Positions 10,353 through 21,554 of a stretch of 64,000 nt of DNA are shown in pieces. How positions within the stretch are numbered: the first letter of the stretch is position 1; every line of letters starts with the position of its first letter. This stretch comes from Serripes groenlandicus. Lineage: Eukaryota > Mollusca > Bivalvia > Cardiida > Cardiidae. The notes under the pieces were generated by a model. It did not search any database. It saw only the letters and a program-made list of their open reading frames with translations, and was not told where the DNA came from. The position numbers were made by a program, and so were the translations under genes. The DNA lies in contig JASEVX010000011.1 in NCBI GenBank assembly GCA_031761405.1, positions 37,139,048 to 37,203,047 on the forward strand. Reading direction: 5' to 3'.

Positions 10353-10712
10353 GTGAATAAGTGCATTGGAGAATACACCATGAAAAGAAAACGTGTTAAT
10401 AGCAATGAACGATGTGACTTACAACAACAAAATGACTTTATATGTACAATATGTTCTAATACCTATGGGAAAAAAAGAGACACTGAAGTCATATATCAAA
10501 ACGAAACTGTGATTTATGCCATAAATCTTACGTACGTCTAGCCGACTTTAATAAGTAAAAGAGCTTAAAACATGGATTAAAAAGTGAAAATAGGAAACGA
10601 GATGATTCAATTAAGTGCAAATATTATAATAACAGTTTCAATATACAATATAATCTAAATAGACATATCGCTTCCATGCGTGGGATAAATTTTCATGGGA
10701 GTTATGACATCA
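10353..10712 (+). pseudogene. decayed C2H2 zinc-finger ORF preceding the polymerase
   Basis: Three finger-like units follow one another. FICTICSNTYGKK (from about 10437) has a CX2C pair, but the histidine half is lost to a frameshift. In the next frame CDLCHKSY (from 10508) is followed by a stop and KHG. The third, from about 10615, keeps one cysteine (IKCKYYNNSF) and LNRHIASM. Such fingers commonly precede the family-B polymerase in Polintons, either as a separate ORF or as an N-terminal extension. Here they lie about 130 bases ahead of the first polymerase-like block. Confidence 0.5.
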
Positions 10713-13337
10713 GATAGGAAAATGTTGGATACAAACTTAGGACATGAAACTCAGAATGAAAAAGGGGGAGAAGACTATCGAATCGATGATGAAACGGCCC
10801 TTAGAGACAAGTTATCAAACAGGAATGTATATTCGAGACAAAACTAGCAATACGACGTTTTAACATTTTTGTGCAAGAGCAAATAGTATGGTTTTTAGAA
10901 AACAGAAAAAGAATATTCGGTGGCTTAAAGTGGAACTTATGCGTACACGTGTAGATGGAACGTGATGATGGAGAAGAGTCTGTAAGAGCTATACTTTGTT
11001 TTAGAAGTCGTGCATATACGTTACTAATTGGATACAATTTAGATGAGCACGATTTAAATCAAGCCGAGCAAAAAGTGCACGAGAGTCTAGAGACCTTCCT
11101 AAAACAAGGACGGTAGTATATTAAACATTCATAACTTTGACGAAAAGAGTTTGTTGTATTGCCTTCTATCTTCTTTACATCCGACAAATATCGAGCTACA
11201 GCGTGTAGGACAACATTTGAACATGAAATATATATGGCTGATGTTACATATCCCGTGGAAATATCGCAGATATGCAAAGTGGAAACTAAACATGATAACA
11301 TTTTCTTTAACGGATTTAGTTATGAAAATGGTTGTATTATACCTCTAAGAATAACAACATTCACTCAACGTCTTCACCACGTTAACTTGTTACGGCTTAA
11401 ATGTGGAGAAAATGGGCATAATTGTCTTATAATAAGCTTAAATCGGTTTGTGTATAGAACGAAAACCAATCGACCTCAGGAATTATTCTGTCCTTATTGT
11501 CTACATGAATTAAATATTATTAGAAGAGCATCAACCATACTGCTCTCAAAACGGGGCACAAATGATTGAATTACCAACCTCGGTAAAAAAACGATATTTT
11601 GAAGTTTAAGGAACTTTAGAAAAGTTTAAGAGTCCCTTTTGTTCTTTAAACCGATTTTGAAACCATCAGTGTTAAACTACACACCCGTTTACCGAATCCT
11701 AAAAAAAGCGCCACCATTCCCACCACTAAACTCGAAGTCTGTGGTTTCGCGTATAAAGTAGTTAGTGAAGATTGTCGTTATACAAAACCGACCGTAGTAT
11801 ATACCGGAAGTGACTCTTGTGGGCGATTAATAGAGTGTTTACTAAAAGAGCGTCAGGAAATCGTGCATATTCTCGATGCAATAAAGTCCATGTCGATCAC
11901 GAAAGAAGATCAACAATTGATCGATAATGCTATAGACTGTTGTCTTTGTAAAAATAAATTCACTTTATATGATGAGCAATACGTAAGAGCAGTACGTCAC
12001 CATACTCATTTGACCGGTACATTTTTTGGTATGGCTTATAACATGGAAACAGGCCAAGTTTACGCCAGTCTTTTTTTAAAAATTTGAGAGACGCACATAT
12101 TCTCTGAAAAAGTTAGGAGAGTTTAACAAATATAGGTTGACTTGTATTGCTCAAAATTCGAAACGATATGTTAGCCTTTCCTTAGACGTATTACGATTTC
12201 TAGACAGATATCAGTTTCTGGAACCAAGCTCTTTAAGCTCTTTGATAGATAACTTAGCACAGGATGGTTTGGATGCTGTCCTACACGTATTATCCGAACT
12301 CGAATCGAGAGCTGATGTTTCATTACTTCTTCGCAAGGGTGTCTTTCCTTATGAGTATATGGATTCATTCCTTGAATTCGATGAAACAAACATCCCCTCG
12401 AAGGAAATGTTATATTCTTCTATCAAACGCGAACATATATCAGACAAAGATTATGATTTTGTTCAAACGATTCTATGCATTTTAAAATGTCGTGCTTGCT
12501 TGATCTACGCGATTTATATGTTAGAATAGACATGTTATTACTCTGTTCTGTTTTTGAAAGTTTCCGAAATGTTTGCATGGACAAATATGGACTTGATCCG
12601 TGTCACTTTTACACCTCACCAGGACTATCATGGGCCAGTTGTCTGAAAATGACAGGTGTTTAGTTGTTAAAATGTTAATGTTCGAATCAGGTATACGCGG
12701 CGGACTATATCGAATATCCAATCGATATGCCAAAGCACATCATCAATACTTGCCTGATTGTGATTCTTGTACGCCTACACAATACCTCCTCCATATTGAT
12801 GCTATCAATTTATATGGATAAAGTATGGTCCAACCTCTTCCAGGAGGTGATTTTACTTTCTTAAACAGTAAGGAGATTAAAGAGTTTATTGTAACAATGC
12901 TCCCGAAATATGGAGAGACGGGATACATACTCGAAGTGTCACTGCATTACCCATCACACCTCTATGTCTTGCATTATTGCCTTCCTTTTGCACCCGAGAA
13001 TAAAATCATTAGTGATGATCAAATTATCTCCCCATGCAAAACACTTATTAAGAAAATTATTGGGAAAACGGCAAACGAACCTGTACCAAGTCGTGGTAAA
13101 GTGGGAAAGCTTCTCACGACACTCGAAGACAAAGACCGATATATAACTCACTGTCGCAATTTACAACTATACGTATGACTGGGGATGCAGATCAAAACAA
13201 TACATAGATTTATGAAATTCTGTCAAGGGGCTTGGATGAAAGCTTACAATGAATTCAATATAGAGATGAGGAAAAGTGCGACATCGACCTTCCAAAAGAA
13301 CTTCTATGAACTGATGAATGTATCCATCTTCGGAAAG

Positions 13338-13719
13338 GTTAGAGTTTTATTTCTTTTCAAAATATGTTTTTGAAAGCATATGAGGCTGGTTTGTTAAAGA
13401 GTGTCACATTCGACAGGCGCGGTTTCCGATAAAACAAGGGAAAAGACTGATACGAGTAAACAATTAAATGTAATACGTTTGTTACGACCCTTTAAAAACT
13501 AATAATACATACACCTTCAGTATTTCCGTCTACACAATGTTTTTATTATAATATTTCAACCACTATTAGAAGAATGTTTCCCGAAATATGAATTACGTTA
13601 GTGTTTTATCGTTTAACTAAGTAACATTGTTATAAACAACAACCTAATAACACATTTGTTCAAATTAATGAAACTTCATTGACATATTAATATGAGGGTT
13701 CAATTGTGTCTGCTTTCAG
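13338..13719 (+). other. GT-AG intron inside the polymerase pseudogene
   Basis: The reading frame stops matching the polymerase right after the motif B lysine codon (13335-13337). It resumes in the same phase at 13720 with residues that continue the motif. The 382-base gap starts GTTAGA and ends with a pyrimidine-rich CTGCTTTCAG. It is therefore a phase-0 spliceosomal intron in form. Most of it (13391-13620) is the dispersed repeat also found at 2310-2544. Confidence 0.7.
13391..13620. repeat. dispersed repeat forming most of the intron
   Basis: Matches 2310-2544 in the same orientation from TTGTTAAAG to ATCGTTTAACT, with substitutions and small indels. Its location between splice sites means it either landed in an existing intron or brought the intron in. 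Confidence 0.7.
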
Positions 13720-14755
13720 ACAATGCAGGATAAAAGAAAGCATAAAGATATTGAGTTGATTCACACCAAAGAAAGATTGAATAAAGTAACCGCAAAGTCA
13801 ACGTACAAATATACAAAAATGTTCAACGATAATCTAGTCGCTACAGAGTTAAATAGACGAAATGCTCGTACTTGAAAAATACTTAAAAATGCCTTTAAAA
13901 ATAGTCTGATTAAAATAATTAAATTTCGAAAACTTAATATTTTCCTCAATTATAACAGTTGAAATAATATATTCTTATTTTCATAGAACATTTGAAGTGG
14001 TGGATGTTGTCATATTGGTACGATCATACTAAGACAAAGTATGGGAACAGAGCTAGACTTCAAATGTCAGACAACGATTCTTTCCTATTTTCCTGTGAAA
14101 CAAATGACATTTACGGCGATATGAGTGCAGATTTGTAGATGTTTGACACATCTGACTATCCGATAGATCATCCACTTTCTAGTGACCACAACAAGAAGGT
14201 TCTTTGGTAATTTAAGGACAAAGCGAACGGGAAAATCTTGTGTGAATTTGTTGGACTCCAATCTAAAATGTATTGCTATTTTTGCGAAGAAAAAGAAGAG
14301 AAACGTGCAAAAGGAATTTCCAAAGTGTTTGTGAAAAAGGATATAAAACACAGTCATTATAAAGGTTCTTTTCAGTGAGACAAGCGACATGTCGACAATG
14401 TATTCACTATCAAGTCTTAAGCATATGTTATATGTTGAAACGATTCAAAAGAAATCGTTATCTGCATTTGACGATAAACGATATTTATTGAATAATGTGG
14501 AAAGTTATGCCTATGGTCATTTTAGAATTAGAGCGCAAAATGAGAACGTTGAACAAGACAATATAACTGATATATATATAATATATACTGTCAAAACATT
14601 GTTACATTAAATAACCAATAATTTACAATGGAACATGCTAAAGTAACGCCTTGCATTTTAAAAAGGATAAATCTTTATGAACGAAGCTTAGTTATTTACT
14701 CACATTAAAATAATTACCCGTATCATATCTCGATATTATTTTATCTGCCTGTATC

Positions 14756-15075
14756 AATTATCCTGATTGACTGGGGTTTAACGTCGTTTTCAACGGTATT
14801 ATAGTTCTATCACGCTTAATATGTTTTATGAGGCTTTCTGGCAGCAGTACCCCCGCAGCATTCTTCCCAGGTAACTGGCTACCTTTACCATATAGAGTAT
14901 TTAGCTCGATGGCGGAAGAAGAATGTCGCCAGTAATAATGACTTGTGTCAATCGTCGCAAAGAATGAATGATCGAACTTGGATTTGAATTCATAACCCCT
15001 ATGCCCAATGGACTGATAACCATCGTCGTTAACGACTGAACTATTATAAATAAAATAACATGTATTGCTTACCAA
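14756..15075 (-). mobile_element. SINE-like insertion, reverse orientation
   Basis: GATTGACTGGGGTTTAACG followed by CGTTTTCAACGG and TCACGC is the reversed tail shared by the SINEs at 60.3 and 17.6 kb. The minus-strand open frame across it (to 15075) is therefore repeat-derived and I do not count it as a gene. It separates the polymerase end from the penton-like fragment. Confidence 0.55.
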
Positions 15076-15113
15076 CTTTATTTGTATACATATTTACAAA
15101 ACATAAAAATCGC

Positions 15114-15407
15114 CTACAGAAAACGTTGTACACTTACTTGTTCGTAATTACTATCATTTTGAAGACATTGCGGGAAGGCAGCTGACATAACATCAACACT
15201 ATAGGCATCATTAGTGTATTTATTCTTTCCAAGTCGCCTTAGTAGAGGTCGTTCTTCACCATATACAATACTTTCCTTACAAAGGTCTGAAAATATGTAA
15301 ATAGCATCCGTCGATTTCGATTTCACCTTCTCTTTAACACGAAATTGAACTAACGCCACCTTCCAAACTCCGGTGAAATATAAAGGTAGTTTTAAATGTA
15401 TCTTTCG
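15114..15407 (-). pseudogene. Polinton minor capsid (penton-like) fragment
   Basis: The minus-strand frame open from 15407 to a stop at 15114 begins LPLYFTGVWKVALVQF, the strand pattern that opens the penton-type minor capsid protein of Polintons, where a 'G.W.VAL' signature recurs. It then jumps to AIYIFSDLCKESIVYG and PLLRRLG, which fit a much later part of that protein. About 100 or more residues between them appear to be missing, so this is an internally deleted remnant. It lies between polymerase and integrase on the integrase strand. Family recognition is from memory; no search was possible. Confidence 0.5.
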
Positions 15408-15442
15408 TCACTTGTTATATAAATATAAGGATCCATAATTAT

Positions 15443-15985
15443 TTATGATGCGTTCTCACTTGTGTCTTTGACATCGTGCGCGTCTTTCCAGCTTTTAAAT
15501 GTCTTGGGAAATCCCTTCCACTCGACAAAGAATTGTAGCTTTTTGTTTCGTCGTCTCTTTCGTATGATTCTCTGAAAAAACCACAAGCTGTTTTTGTCTG
15601 TAGCAACCTTTTGTAACTCTTTCGTATAAAACAATAATTTAATGTTTTCATTCTTCAGGTCTTTCCATTTATATATGGGTATACCTTGTATTAACAATCT
15701 AGCAGATACTTTAAATACTTCTGTAGTAAACTGTTCTTAATAGGCCCTAGGAAAGAGCCGTTTCGCAAAACTAATGCGAACTAAATCGCCCATTATATAT
15801 CTAAAGACGGTTTGGTTTTCACTACTGGTTTCTTGTTTAAATACATATAAGCCCATACATCTGCTTCGTTGTTCTCATCAACTTGGTTAGGTGTTAATAC
15901 ATTCAAACTTCTATGCGATGTATTGTTGTAGTTACTGGCGATGGCCTCTAGGGAATCGATGTAACGATATGAACGTTTCTGTCAT
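15443..15985 (-). pseudogene. Polinton integrase, C-terminal part with chromodomain
   Basis: Retrovirus-like integrase that inserts the element in intact relatives. On the minus strand from 15985: RYIDSLEAIASNYNN and HRSLNVLTPNQV (just after the catalytic core), EADVWAYMYLNKK, a frameshift near 15800 (TAA and TAG in the old frame), then GIPIYKWKDLKNE, FYTKELQKV and the chromodomain, with aromatic cage-like residues in FFVEWKGFPKTFKSW. The zinc-binding N-terminus and the DDE core are missing: at 15985 the coding sequence ends abruptly in tandem repeats. The stop is at 15443. Confidence 0.85.
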
Positions 15986-16560
15986 AGAGCCCACTCCGAA
16001 AAATATGACCTTTCCTTCCTATCCGTATCGATGTCTACACTCGCCGCCGATGTATGAGAGCTCTTAAACTGTTACCGTTTACTCTATGGGTCCCGGGCTG
16101 TAGGTAGAAATAATCCCGGGAACGTTCGGCTGGGTATTTCGACTTTTACGCAGGTCGGTAATAGATAAACCCCCAAAAAATGCAGAATTCTTTAGCCTAC
16201 TTTGAAAACGATGACATTTCCTTTCTATCCCTATCGATGCCTACACTCGTCGCCGATGTCTGAGAGCTCGGAAACTTTTACCGTCTACTATATATGTCCC
16301 GGGCTGTAGATAGAAACAATCTCGGGAACTTTTACGCAGGTCGGTAATAGATAGACCCAAAAATATGCAGAATTTCTGAGCCCACTCCGAAAATTATGAC
16401 CTATCCTTCCTATCCGTATCGATGCATACACTCGCCGCCGATGTCTGAGAGCTCGCAAACATTTACCGTCTAATATATAGGTCCCGGGCTCTGGGTAGAA
16501 ACAATCCCGGGAACGTGCGGCTGGGTATTTTGACTTTTACGTAGGTCGGGAACGTTTCTG
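15986..16560. repeat. three tandem copies of a ~190-bp repeat
   Basis: Copies begin at about 15986, 16195 and 16378 with GAGCCCACTCCGAAAA or TAGCCTACTTTGAAAA. Each contains TCCTATCCGTATCGATG, GCCGATGT.TGAGAGCTC, GGTCCCGGGCT and AATC.CGGGAAC. The second is shortened. The array abuts the truncated integrase. Confidence 0.8.
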
Positions 16561-17300
16561 TTATGCAAAACTGATATATAAAATGTTTTTTAATAGATAA
16601 GGAGTCAAAAGACACTTTCTGTGTTGCCTTAATGACATATAACATGTTATAGTAAAATACTGTTACGTAGTTCGCCAATGTTTTATAAATAGCTCTGTTG
16701 GGTTTCCTAGATATGAAAACAAATATAAGTTTGAGAAAGTTGTTAAAAAAAATAGCGATTTCTTTGCATGTATAAAACGTGATATCATGTCATAATTGAC
16801 TCGTGTGATCTTCCGCCAGAGGGAGCCAATCATCAACATACATCTTTTAACTCACATCCGCAAACTTGTCGACGGAGAAACTACATTGACTATTTTTAGT
16901 AACACAACACTGTTGTGAATTTTGTTGATATTATTAAACAAATACAATTTCAATTGCCTATGATAAAATGTTTAAGCTCTTCGAGTTTTCTGATGTCTTG
17001 TAAGTATGGTCCTATTTGAAGGTTGTGTGAACTTATCAAAGGTTGGAATTTATTGGTTTGTCTCTTGCCTAGTTATCGTCCTATGTCTTTTTGTTTATTG
17101 TGTTATTGTATTTGTAGTGTAAGCCGCTCTCAACAGTATTTCAGTTATATCAACACGTTTAACGGCATTTGTGGATCGAGCGAAATAAATAAACGAAATC
17201 AAGGTTCAAGATGTGTTCGAAATAGGACTCGCAAGCCAAAAACGAAATTCAGATAACAAACAATTATCAGGTGGATAAAGGGTGGTGAAAGGAAGAGCAG
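16561..17300. other. spacer, nothing assignable
   Basis: AT-rich sequence with only short open frames on both strands. No recognisable protein, RNA or repeat family of this window. Confidence 0.4.
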
Positions 17301-17307
17301 AATAGAA

Positions 17308-17460
17308 GACTTACCCAATGTGTCTTTGATGTAATACAATTGGATCGCACTTGGAATATCCAGACATACACGGAGCTCCCGGATAGCCAACCTTAGAATA
17401 CTTGACACTACGGCATCTAAATATACACTGTATTTCAGAGACAGATTGACCGCCTCCATG
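17308..17460 (-). CDS. possible exon with a splice donor
   Basis: On the minus strand the frame reads LKYSVYLDAVVSSILRL and LRVCLDIPSAIQLYYIKD and ends at a good donor (ATTGG then GTAAGTC, plus-strand 17301-17307). The 5' part runs into a truncated SINE at about 17447, and the first 45 bases recur at 60015-60058. So if this is an exon its start is unclear. No family recognised. It could equally be part of a transposon. Confidence 0.25.
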
Positions 17461-17640
17461 ATGTAGTAATAATTGCTGCCGTCTTTTGCGCTTAGGGTTG
17501 CGGGGTTAGCATAACGACTGACTGCATGTTGTCATGTTGAATGTCAGTATAACTTGTTACGTACTCAGGAAACGCCGTGATATAACTGACAAATTGCTGA
17601 AAGCGGCTTTAAACAGCAAACAATCAATCGATCAATCAGA
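17448..17640 (+). mobile_element. SINE, internally deleted
   Basis: Shares CTGCCGTCTTTTGCGCTTAG, GGTTGCGGGGTTAGCATAAC and the tail GGAAACGCCGTGATATAAC with the fuller copy at 60048-60310, but lacks the tRNA-like B box. It ends in CAATCAATCGATCAATCAG. Confidence 0.7.
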
Positions 17641-17864
17641 GACATTTTGAATGCTTTTTTGACTTTTTATTAAACACCGCATTTCCAAAAGCAACAGCAA
17701 TATTGTGCGGGCTATTTCGGATATCACTGCATATCAATTAGAGATTACTATTAACCGCATCACGCAAGCGGAAACCAATTCACTACCCATGTTATGGTAT
17801 GTTCATGAGCGTCGCCCAAGCTTTAACCAATTTCATGAGCCTAGCCACAGGGTTCCGATTTGTT

Positions 17865-18062
17865 TTTCGCTGCCAAAGTCAATTAAAGGCTTTTGCAAAC
17901 AATGCAAAAATCAGGTGAGGTAGCTCGAAACGGGCTGTCTCACCTGAAATATGCATAGTTTGCCACTTAGACATTAAATGTTACCAACTTTCTTGTTGGA
18001 CGAAAAATGGAGTGGTCCAATTTTCGACATGGAAGAGTCGACTTTGTGAATTAAGTGAAAGC
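17865..18062. mobile_element. MITE family C copy
   Basis: Reverse orientation of the copies at 33.2, 34.6 and 60.5 kb: TTTTCGCTGCCAAAGTCAAT at one end and GAAGAGTCGACTTTGTGAA at the other. A small internal palindrome around GGTAGCTCGAAACGGGCTGTC sits in the middle. Confidence 0.65.
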
Positions 18063-18154
18063 GACCATATTTAGAAAAATAATTTCTATTTTATTATCTT
18101 GTTTACATGATAAGCTGACAGTAGTATATGATCCGCGGCTAGCTAACTGGTGTC

Positions 18155-18460
18155 TTAAAGGTGCTGAACTCCAGATTATACAACTGTATAGTCAAAGTTT
18201 AAAAACTGTTTAAAAGTTGTCTTGAAATATTAGATTCAGGGATCAAATTAGAGCAGTAATTTCACTTTCCGGCATAATAAACATCTAAATATTGATCGTT
18301 TATGCTTCATCTTTACTGGGTAGACATACCCAGTAGGCCACATGTAGTACATTTTCGTGACTTTCATTAGTTTTGAACTATATATTAGTTACTTTGTTGT
18401 CACAATAAGTAATATTTGCAGAAGTTTCAAAATGTTGACCTCCGCCAGGAGTACCTTTAA
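18155..18460. mobile_element. MITE family F copy
   Basis: 306 bp with ends TTAAAGGTGCTGAACTCCAG and CAGGAGTACCTTTAA. Copies at 61170-61510 and 63118-63352. Internal part contains TACTGGGTA.ACATACCCAGTA, a short palindrome. Non-coding. Confidence 0.65.
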
Positions 18461-18970
18461 TGCGTACAGTGAAGACTCAGACGAGCCTGCCCAACCCCAC
18501 AGTTTTTCCAGAGCTTTCACTGTCCGTCTTCATATAATTGAGTCGAAAATGCATCTTCTGACAAAACAATAGAAATGTCGCTCCATTAGTTTTTAGTTGA
18601 TTCAAGTTATGGTGGTGTTACGGATTGTCAATACGACTCCAATTTGCTAGCCGCAAATATGATAAAACTAAACAACTACATGTACAAACATTATTAAGCC
18701 AAGAAACTGATAAATTCAGATTATACGAAGGTTTCAACAAAACATGGTTGTCAAACTAAAATTTCACTGAGTGGTCTAAATTGCAACTCACATATTTCTT
18801 TAATACATACTATACTAATGGGCAAAGGGAAGCAAGTCAGATGAATACAGAATACTAAATTGGTCTCCCATTGGACATAAAAGATTTTGTTGAAAGTTGA
18901 AAGTGTTTTTAATAAAATTGAATACCCTCTAACTGATTTGTAAACAAAACTTTTGATTTGACCTCATATT

Positions 18971-18989
18971 TGTGTGTGTGTGTGTGTGG
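18971..18989. repeat. (TG)n microsatellite
   Basis: An uninterrupted TG run of about nine units followed by a T run. The duplicate at 62.0 kb has a shorter TG stretch. Confidence 0.9.
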
Positions 18990-19170
18990 TTTTTTTTGTA
19001 GTTTAAGAATGACTTTTATTGAATATAGGTTTCTGGGTTATTTGGAAAGAGCCATAGCCCAAACCGCTATAATCGTCGCCTACGGAAAATTAATTGCTTC
19101 CATCTGGCCTTATGCTTATCATATCTTACCAAATTGCCTACTAGGGACAGTATGGGATAGGTTTTAATGT

Positions 19171-20560
19171 TGTACCATTGGGTTACGTAATCAAAAAGGG
19201 AGTAACCAACACTATTATTGGTATATGTTTATATGTTATATGTATGTTTTTAATAATAATCTTTATGAATAAATAAGTTGTATGAAATGATTTAAGAAAC
19301 AGCAAGATACAACATACGTATGTCTTCTACCGTTATCAAAAAACTTTAGACACATTTAATGGGTATTTAATAACATACCCTCCAACATCCTAGGCTACGC
19401 TTTTTTGAATAGTTTGGTTTACGACCCGATTCATCAAAGCTCAGAAAAATGTTTCTGGCGATGTTTTTGCATATTTTTTGATATTGCGATTTTTAAATAA
19501 ATGGGTAATCTTTAAAAAATCAATGATGATTCATTTTAATTACTACATATTGCAGTATAATTCTAGAAACTGTAAACACAACGTTAACCCAACTATGCAA
19601 AAGGCAGGGCCGTAACGTGACCCATTATATTATTCTTAAATGCAGCATGTCATCACTTGGCGATTTTGATCATTCTTATTTAATAGACGACAATGTGACA
19701 TCGGTTCCCATAGAGTTATTAAGTTATCTCTGCTTCCTTCCGTTATGAATCCTTCGCTGTTTTCATGATTTCATCCGATTTCTAAAATGCATAGTTTTCT
19801 ATTGGCATCTTCAAAACGATTTAAGTGATATTACAAACAAACAAAATAGACTTAATAATTCTTGCTATATGTTGACTATACATGTAAACTTTTTTAAAGC
19901 TCAAACTTGATCATAAATATCTTTGATTCGTCTTTAATTACTTCGTATATTTTGATTATATACTCTCGTTTTTGCTATCATACTTCTGCTAAACTGGAAA
20001 TAGAATAGACTACCCCCTCTCCTCCCAAAGCTTGTGTTACACTTAACTTATAACTAGAGACACTACATCTTAATATATGTTAATATTTAAGCACCTATGT
20101 TTGTTTTTATCTAATTGATCTAGTAAGAGGATTTAAAACAGTTTATTGGTAAAAAAAACTTGAGAAACTTCAGCTTGTATGTCACATTGTAGTTGCAGTG
20201 AATGTTAAGCAAACTGTAAACCAAATGGTTTCAGGACTAAACTTCGCATTTCACGACTAAAATTCACATGCTTAATATCACATATATCGTAGCATATAAA
20301 ACGTTTAATGCCTACGTCAATATTGACCCTTTCTGCTCTTGGTAACCTTTGTATATAGGCTATGGTAGCCAGGTGAGCAATATAGTCACATCTTGACATT
20401 CTTGTTTAAAATAAAGGGAATATTTGGCCTTCTTGTTCGAAATATTTACATCCTGTCTGTTTGCACAGGTTATTTATGTACTTAACTGCATCTCCTTCCT
20501 TTGAGTCATGCTTCAAAATCATGCGCGGCGTCTTTGATGCTTTGCATCAAAATTCTTCAT
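19171..20560. other. spacer present only in this copy of the duplicated block
   Basis: AT-rich, no gene. The minus-strand frame at 20205-20399 has no splice signals or family resemblance that I can see. Confidence 0.4.
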
Positions 20561-21248
20561 GTTGTAGTTTTGCGAACTATGTATACAATGTTAATGTGAC
20601 ATTGGTATGTGGAGTACTGGTATGAGAAAGCGCCAGGATACTCGAGGCAAGGTGAACTTACTTCCGAGATATAACTAAAATACAGTGAAAAACGCTGTTA
20701 AACTCTATTTAATACATTTTCTTAAAATGCAACAAAGCTGAATGAAATGGTCAAAAGATCAAGCATTGATATCTACAAGGCACTTTACATAGTTGAGATG
20801 CGCCCGACGATTTGAGGCTTACTGCATTTGCGAACAGTGAAGACTCAGGTGAGTCTGTGCCTACGTAACATCTCATCAGAAGCATTGTTTGCAATCGAAT
20901 ATATATCTTCTGACAACAAACTGGAAGTGTATCTTCATTATTTATATCAATACATCAGTGCCCAATCTAGGAGTGGGGATCGTGCTAATTCTCACCCTGT
21001 TTTTGAATATCCGCCCCCCCCCCCCCCACACCTCAATTGCTATGGAAGAGAGGGAATGTTTTACATCTATAGACAAAGAAGGAAAAAGGCCCCAATTTGT
21101 TCATAAAATCAATTTTCAAATACAATTGAACACTGTTACATGATGCAAAACCGGAGATCACCCAGGAGACAGCACAATCGCGACTCACCTTCATTATATT
21201 AGTGTTTTTTTTTGTTGCGTTTTATTATCTTGGGTGCTTCTTCAGATC

Positions 21249-21413
21249 TTAACCCTTTAATCACATATAGACACATTCTGACTGACAGACGCCTCTGCAG
21301 CAGACGAATTTTTGAAAACACTGTGAGCAATTTCTACTTTTGTCAACATGTTTTCAAAAAGTCGTCTGTTGCAGAGGCGTCAGAAGGCGTCTATATGAGG
21401 GAAAGGGTCAAAG
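21249..21413. mobile_element. MITE family A copy
   Basis: Starts AACCCTTTAATCACATATAG and ends TATATGAGGGAAAGGGT, with CAGACGCCTCTGCAGCAGACG and GTCGTCTGTTGCAGAGGCGT as the paired inner arms. Confidence 0.75.
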
Positions 21414-21554
21414 AATATCTGAATACACCCGTGCTTTTCGTGTTTGTATAAATGATCAGTTCTCATTGAACTTTCGCAGTCATGCGACTTACAAGTCGGT
21501 TAACACTTTATACAATGGACACTCGATGACTCAAACATCCAACAATTCGAATAA

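Larger units (their letters stand above)
10840..14560 (+). pseudogene. Polinton protein-primed DNA polymerase B, degenerate
   Basis: Replicates the element by protein priming in intact relatives. Blocks in family order are: N-terminal domain (about 10844-11130, several frames); a segment with paired cysteines FCPYCLHEL near 11490; exonuclease motif I DFE at 11653-11661; an exonuclease II region eroded by a deletion at about 12075-12100; LRFLDRYQF near 12192; palm motif A DAINLYG at 12798-12818, followed at once by a TAA; motif B region ending IFGK at 13337; then, after an intron, motif C as DND at 14070-14078; and a C-terminal DDKRYLLNN near 14468. At least six frameshifts or stops are visible. 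The motif order and the neighbouring integrase exclude host DNA polymerases. Confidence 0.88.
6530..15985. mobile_element. decayed Polinton/Maverick element
   Basis: A set of genes diagnostic for Polintons lies together: packaging ATPase, two small conserved Polinton ORFs and a protein-primed family-B polymerase on +, and a penton-like fragment and a chromodomain integrase on -. All supported genes carry stops, frameshifts, deletions or insertions, so the copy is dead. The left limit is uncertain: everything from 8831 on is firm, while the unknown ORFs from 6530 are included by position. The right limit is sharp at about 15985, where ~190-bp tandem repeats replace the integrase. I did not find the terminal inverted repeats or the major capsid and protease genes. 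Confidence 0.85.
17400..21145. repeat. repeat-rich block duplicated at 60.0-62.9 kb
   Basis: Long collinear similarity with 60010-62930. It includes the SINE, GGGCTATTTCGGATATCA.TGC, a family C element, a family F element and the stretches at 18600-19170 and 20560-21140. This copy has an extra ~1.4 kb (19170-20560); the other has an extra ~290 bp (60375-60710, including a family C copy). Both diverged by substitutions, so this is an old duplication rather than an assembly repeat. Confidence 0.75.

Noticed and set aside
14758..15075. 105-residue minus-strand ORF next to the penton-like fragment
   Set aside because: Its 3' half matches the reversed SINE tail, so it is probably a SINE insertion; it shows no Polinton motif I can recognise.
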